Source: Clostridia bacterium (GTDB lineage: Bacteria > Bacillota > Clostridia > Christensenellales > Pumilibacteraceae). From it: a DNA stretch of 27,060 bases. The notes under the pieces are model-generated. The model made no database searches, was not told the origin of the DNA, and saw only the letters and a list, made by a program, of their open reading frames with translations. This document shows positions 24,646 through 27,060 of the stretch, in pieces. The translations under genes were made by a program, and so were the position numbers. Within the stretch, counting starts at the first letter, position 1, and each line of letters opens with the position of its first letter. The DNA lies in assembly GCA_017452405.1 (NCBI GenBank), contig JAFTMM010000037.1:1-27060 (forward strand). The letters run 5' to 3'.

Positions 24646-24675
24646 ACCTTGTCAAATTACGGCAAGGTATTTTTA
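24646..24675 (+). terminator. Riboswitch-controlled terminator in the asd leader
   Basis: ACCTTGTC (24646-24653) pairs with GGCAAGGT (24661-24668, one G-U pair) and is followed by ATTTTTATT. It lies 20 bases after the riboswitch P1 stem, so it is the likely transcription-termination platform. I did not find a convincing matching antiterminator by eye. Confidence 0.75.
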
Positions 24676-24700
24676 TTGTAAATCATTTTTTGGAGGATAT

Positions 24701-25717
24701 ATGAAAACTTATAAAGTAGCGGTCGTAGGCGCGACCGGTATGGTCGGCAGAAAAATGCTTCAGGTGCTTGCGGAAAGAAATTTCCCCATCGGCGAGCTTA
24801 TGCCTTTTGCTTCCGCTAAGAGCGCAGGCAAAGAAATAGAGTATTGCGGTAAGAAATATACTGTAATTGAAACGACGGAAGAGAATATATATAAGTATAG
24901 ACCTGAAATCGTTATTATGAGCGCAGGCGGTTCTACCAGCGCGAAGTTCTCCCCTATTTTCGCTCAGGCAGGCGGAATAGTTATCGATAACTCCGCTTAT
25001 TGGCGTATGCACGAGAGCGTTCCCCTCGTCGTTCCCGAAGTTAATCCTGAGGACGCTTTCAATCACCCTATTGGCATTATAGCTAACCCCAACTGCTCGA
25101 CTATTCAGGCTATGGTAGTTCTCTCCCCTCTTCACAAGGCGTTCGGTATCAAGAGAGTTATTTATACTACTTTCCAAGCAGTTTCCGGCGCAGGCGTAAA
25201 CGGCTACGCTGACCTTGAAGAAGGTATGAAAGCTGTAGCAGAGGGCAAGAGCGCACCTGAGTCTAAGAAATTCACTCACCCCATTGTAGGCAACGTAATA
25301 CCCGAAATCGACGTTCTTCTCGACAACGGCTATTATAAGGAAGAACAGAAGATGATTGACGAGACGAACAAGATTATGCACGCGCCTGAAATCAAGGTTA
25401 CCGCTACTTGCGTTCGCGTTCCCGTTTATTACGGACACAGCGAGTCTATCAATATCGAGTTCGAGAAAAAAGTAACGCCCAACGAGGTGCGTGAAGTCCT
25501 CGAAAAGGCAGAAGGCGTAGTCGTTATGGACGATCCCGCTAATCACGTATACCCTACCGCGCTTTATGCAACCAACCGTGACGAAGTTTTCGTTGGCAGA
25601 ATCCGCAAGGATTACACCATTGAAAGCGGTGTCAATATGTGGGTTGTTGCGGATAATATTCGCAAGGGCGCAGCGACTAACGCCGTTCAGATCGCACAGC
25701 TTTTGACTAAGGAATAA
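24701..25717 (+). CDS. asd: Aspartate-semialdehyde dehydrogenase
   Basis: Asd reduces aspartyl phosphate to aspartate semialdehyde with NADPH, the branch point toward lysine/diaminopimelate, threonine and methionine. The 338 residues have the Rossmann motif VVGATGMVG (8-16), the catalytic Cys C132 in NPNCST, and the GHSES motif with His H246. GGAGG lies five bases before the ATG. Expression is controlled by the lysine riboswitch upstream, and dapA follows after 237 bases of repeats. A 349-codon open frame on the opposite strand covers almost the whole gene but is judged a shadow. Confidence 0.98.
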   Translation: MKTYKVAVVGATGMVGRKMLQVLAERNFPIGELMPFASAKSAGKEIEYCGKKYTVIETTEENIYKYRPEIVIMSAGGSTSAKFSPIFAQAGGIVIDNSAYWRMHESVPLVVPEVNPEDAFNHPIGIIANPNCSTIQAMVVLSPLHKAFGIKRVIYTTFQAVSGAGVNGYADLEEGMKAVAEGKSAPESKKFTHPIVGNVIPEIDVLLDNGYYKEEQKMIDETNKIMHAPEIKVTATCVRVPVYYGHSESINIEFEKKVTPNEVREVLEKAEGVVVMDDPANHVYPTALYATNRDEVFVGRIRKDYTIESGVNMWVVADNIRKGAATNAVQIAQLLTKE

Positions 25718-25732
25718 GACTCCCTCATTCAC

Positions 25733-25791
25733 TTCGTGCTAAGCTCCCTCTCAGAGGGAACCAAAAGGGCGCAGCGACTAACGGGAGCAAT
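25733..25791. repeat. Palindromic intergenic repeat after asd
   Basis: The outer arms CTCATT and AATGAG enclose an inner hairpin, TCCCTC/GAGGGA, and the phrase AAGGGCGCAGCGACTAACG. It resembles the palindromic repeats common between genes of gut Clostridia and is related in plan to the partial copy at 12632-12680. Confidence 0.6.
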
Positions 25792-25883
25792 GAGATCCTT
25801 CGACTTCGCCTTTTAGGCTACGCTCAGGATGACCAAAATCAAAACGTCATTCAGAGCATATCGTAGCAACGTCAAGGAATCTC
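25792..25883. repeat. Nested inverted repeat (GAGATCCTTCGAC type) before dapA
   Basis: The ends GAGATCCTTCGAC and GTCAAGGAATCTC are imperfect inverses, and an inner pair, CTCAGGATGAC with GTCATTCAGAG, is nested inside. The size (92 bases) and structure suit a MITE- or REP-like element. It directly abuts the previous repeat. A perfect TATAAT follows at 25887-25892 but has no good -35 box, so a separate dapA promoter is only a possibility. Confidence 0.7.
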
Positions 25884-25954
25884 TATTATAATATTTTGAA
25901 AGCGGATTGTAGACGCATTAGCGCCGTTAATATAACTTCCGCTAAGGAGAAGAC

Positions 25955-26833
25955 ATGAGCATTTTTAAAGGAGTAGGTGTCGCACTCGTTACGCCTATGA
26001 CGGAAGACGGAATAAATTTTGAAGAATACGGAAAACTCATTGACCACGTTATTGACGGCGGTGTTGATGCGGTAATCGTAGGCGGAACTACGGGCGAACC
26101 TTCGACAATGACGGAAGAAGAAAGAATTGAGATGTTCCGTTATGCGGTGAAAAAAGTCAACCACCGTGTTCCCGTTATTATCGGATCGGGTAGCAATAAT
26201 ACGGTTAGCGCTGTGAAGATGAGCAAGATTGCGGAAGCAGAAGGCGCGGACGGACTGCTCGTCGTTACGCCGTACTATAACAAATGTACGCAGAACGGTC
26301 TTATCGCCCACTATACGGCTATTGCCGACGCAGTGAACATTCCCATTATGCTCTATAACGTGCCTACTCGTACGGGCTTCAGAATTGCGCCTGCTACGGC
26401 AGTTAAGCTGTCAGAGCATAAGAATATCGTAGCAATCAAAGACGCTAGCGAAAATATTGACGACTTGCTCGCCATGTGCCAGGCTTGCGAAGGCAGGCTG
26501 GATTTTTATAGCGGTAACGATAGCTACACCGTGTTCCTTATGGCGCTCGGCGGTCTCGGCGTCGTTTCGGTTGTCGGCAACGTTTGCCCCAAGGAAATGA
26601 AAGAAATCACCGACGCTTGCTTCGCAGGTGATTATGCCAAGGCACGTTCCCTCTCCTTCCGACTCGATCCTCTTGCTAAGGCGCTCTTTATGGAAGTCAA
26701 TCCCATTCCGACCAAAAAGGCGCTCGAATACATAGGAATCAAGGCAGGAAAGCCCCGCCTCCCCCTCACCGAAATGGAACCTCAGAATGTGGAAAAGTTA
26801 AAAGGCGTGATGAAAGATTTGGGAATAATTTAA
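25955..26833 (+). CDS. dapA: 4-hydroxy-tetrahydrodipicolinate synthase
   Basis: DapA condenses pyruvate and aspartate semialdehyde, the first committed step to diaminopimelate and lysine. The 292 residues fold as a TIM barrel, with GGTTGE (43-48), Y134 and R139 in YNVPTRTG, and the Schiff-base Lys K162 in AIKDAS. Together these separate it from other NAL-superfamily members. AAGGAG lies six bases before the ATG. It uses the product of asd, which is the preceding gene, and is probably read from the same riboswitch-controlled promoter. Confidence 0.98.
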   Translation: MSIFKGVGVALVTPMTEDGINFEEYGKLIDHVIDGGVDAVIVGGTTGEPSTMTEEERIEMFRYAVKKVNHRVPVIIGSGSNNTVSAVKMSKIAEAEGADGLLVVTPYYNKCTQNGLIAHYTAIADAVNIPIMLYNVPTRTGFRIAPATAVKLSEHKNIVAIKDASENIDDLLAMCQACEGRLDFYSGNDSYTVFLMALGGLGVVSVVGNVCPKEMKEITDACFAGDYAKARSLSFRLDPLAKALFMEVNPIPTKKALEYIGIKAGKPRLPLTEMEPQNVEKLKGVMKDLGII

Positions 26834-26844
26834 GAGGTCTCTAT

Positions 26845-26881
26845 GTGGGAAAACCGTTCAAATGGCTTTCCCACTTCTTTT
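26845..26881 (+). terminator. Rho-independent terminator of asd-dapA
   Basis: GTGGGAAA (26845-26852) pairs with TTTCCCAC (26867-26874), with a few further pairs past one mismatch, and is followed by TTCTTTT. It starts 11 bases after the dapA stop codon. Confidence 0.88.
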
Positions 26882-26922
26882 CTCAAAATAGCTTCAAAAA
26901 ATTTTAAAACACAATGGTAAAC

Positions 26923-27060
26923 ATGAAAAAAATATTTATTATATTAATAGCATTTGTTTTTATGTTATATAGCATGGGATGTCAGCCTATTGAAGCTGAT
27001 CCCGAACTTCCGACAAATCCGCCTATAACAGAGCCCGAGCCTGAGCCCGAGCCTAAACCT
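26923..27060 (+). CDS. Lipoprotein, 5' part only (cut by window end)
   Basis: The frame runs open for 46 codons to the window edge. It starts MKKIFIILIAFVFMLYSMGC, a basic n-region, a hydrophobic core and a lipobox-like SMGC with the lipid-bearing Cys at residue 20. A Pro/Glu-rich spacer with EP repeats follows, typical of an exported, membrane-tethered protein's linker. An in-frame ATG at 26914 is an alternative start. No strong ribosome site is seen. The functional domain lies beyond the window. Confidence 0.75.
   Translation, partial: MKKIFIILIAFVFMLYSMGCQPIEADPELPTNPPITEPEPEPEPKP

Noticed and set aside
24683..25732. A 349-codon open frame on the minus strand covering nearly all of asd
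   Set aside because: asd has all catalytic motifs, a riboswitch, a ribosome site and a promoter. The antisense frame has no recognisable domain and arises from codon use that avoids stops on the other strand.

Overview
The window looks like chromosomal DNA of an anaerobic member of the Bacillota, probably class Clostridia. The reasons are a V-type (Na+/H+) ATPase operon in Enterococcus/Clostridium gene order, a lysine riboswitch on asd-dapA, a ywlC-ywlE-ywlF block, QueH, a DUF1385 protein beside prmC-prfA, and the kind of intergenic palindromic repeats seen in gut Clostridia. No rRNA, tRNA, phage, insertion sequence or CRISPR array was found. Most genes are on the minus strand; only asd, dapA and a truncated lipoprotein gene at the right edge are clearly on the plus strand.

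Layout, left to right. 1-4030: a minus-strand transcription unit reading GH95-like glycosidase, dapB, mntP, with a good promoter at 4001-4029 and a bidirectional terminator-like structure at 5-88. 4088-6943: a monocistronic, membrane-bound M28-type peptidase homologue with its own promoter and terminator. 7004-7956: a WYL-domain regulator whose promoter sits so close to the ATG that the mRNA is probably leaderless. 7960-12483: a tightly overlapping housekeeping operon reading DUF1385-PrmC fusion, prfA, QueH-CoaE fusion, lytic transglycosylase. 12484-13038: about 550 bases without a gene, filled with three kinds of repeat. 13039-22052: rpiB followed by the nine-gene V-ATPase operon in the order H(G)-I-K-E-C-F-A-B-D. 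22053-22221: a second hairpin-array repeat. 22222-24363: LMW phosphatase, TsaC, an unresolved stretch where ORFs on opposite strands compete, and a small membrane protein. 24373-24442: a divergent promoter region. 24449-26881: lysine-riboswitch-controlled asd and dapA with repeats between them and a terminator after dapA. 26923-27060: start of a lipoprotein gene cut by the window edge.

Functionally, asd, dapA and dapB supply three early steps of the diaminopimelate/lysine pathway, but only asd-dapA lie behind the lysine riboswitch. PrmC and RF1 (prfA) are an enzyme-substrate pair in translation termination, and TsaC and QueH modify tRNA. The V-ATPase rotor subunit keeps the residues that bind Na+ in Enterococcus hirae NtpK, so the complex may be Na+-coupled.

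I found no clear new defence or mobile system. The most distinctive features are two gene fusions, a cysteine-repeat insertion in MntP, an M28 homologue that has lost much of its catalytic site, ATGAATTG-punctuated hairpin arrays at two loci, and two near-leaderless promoters.
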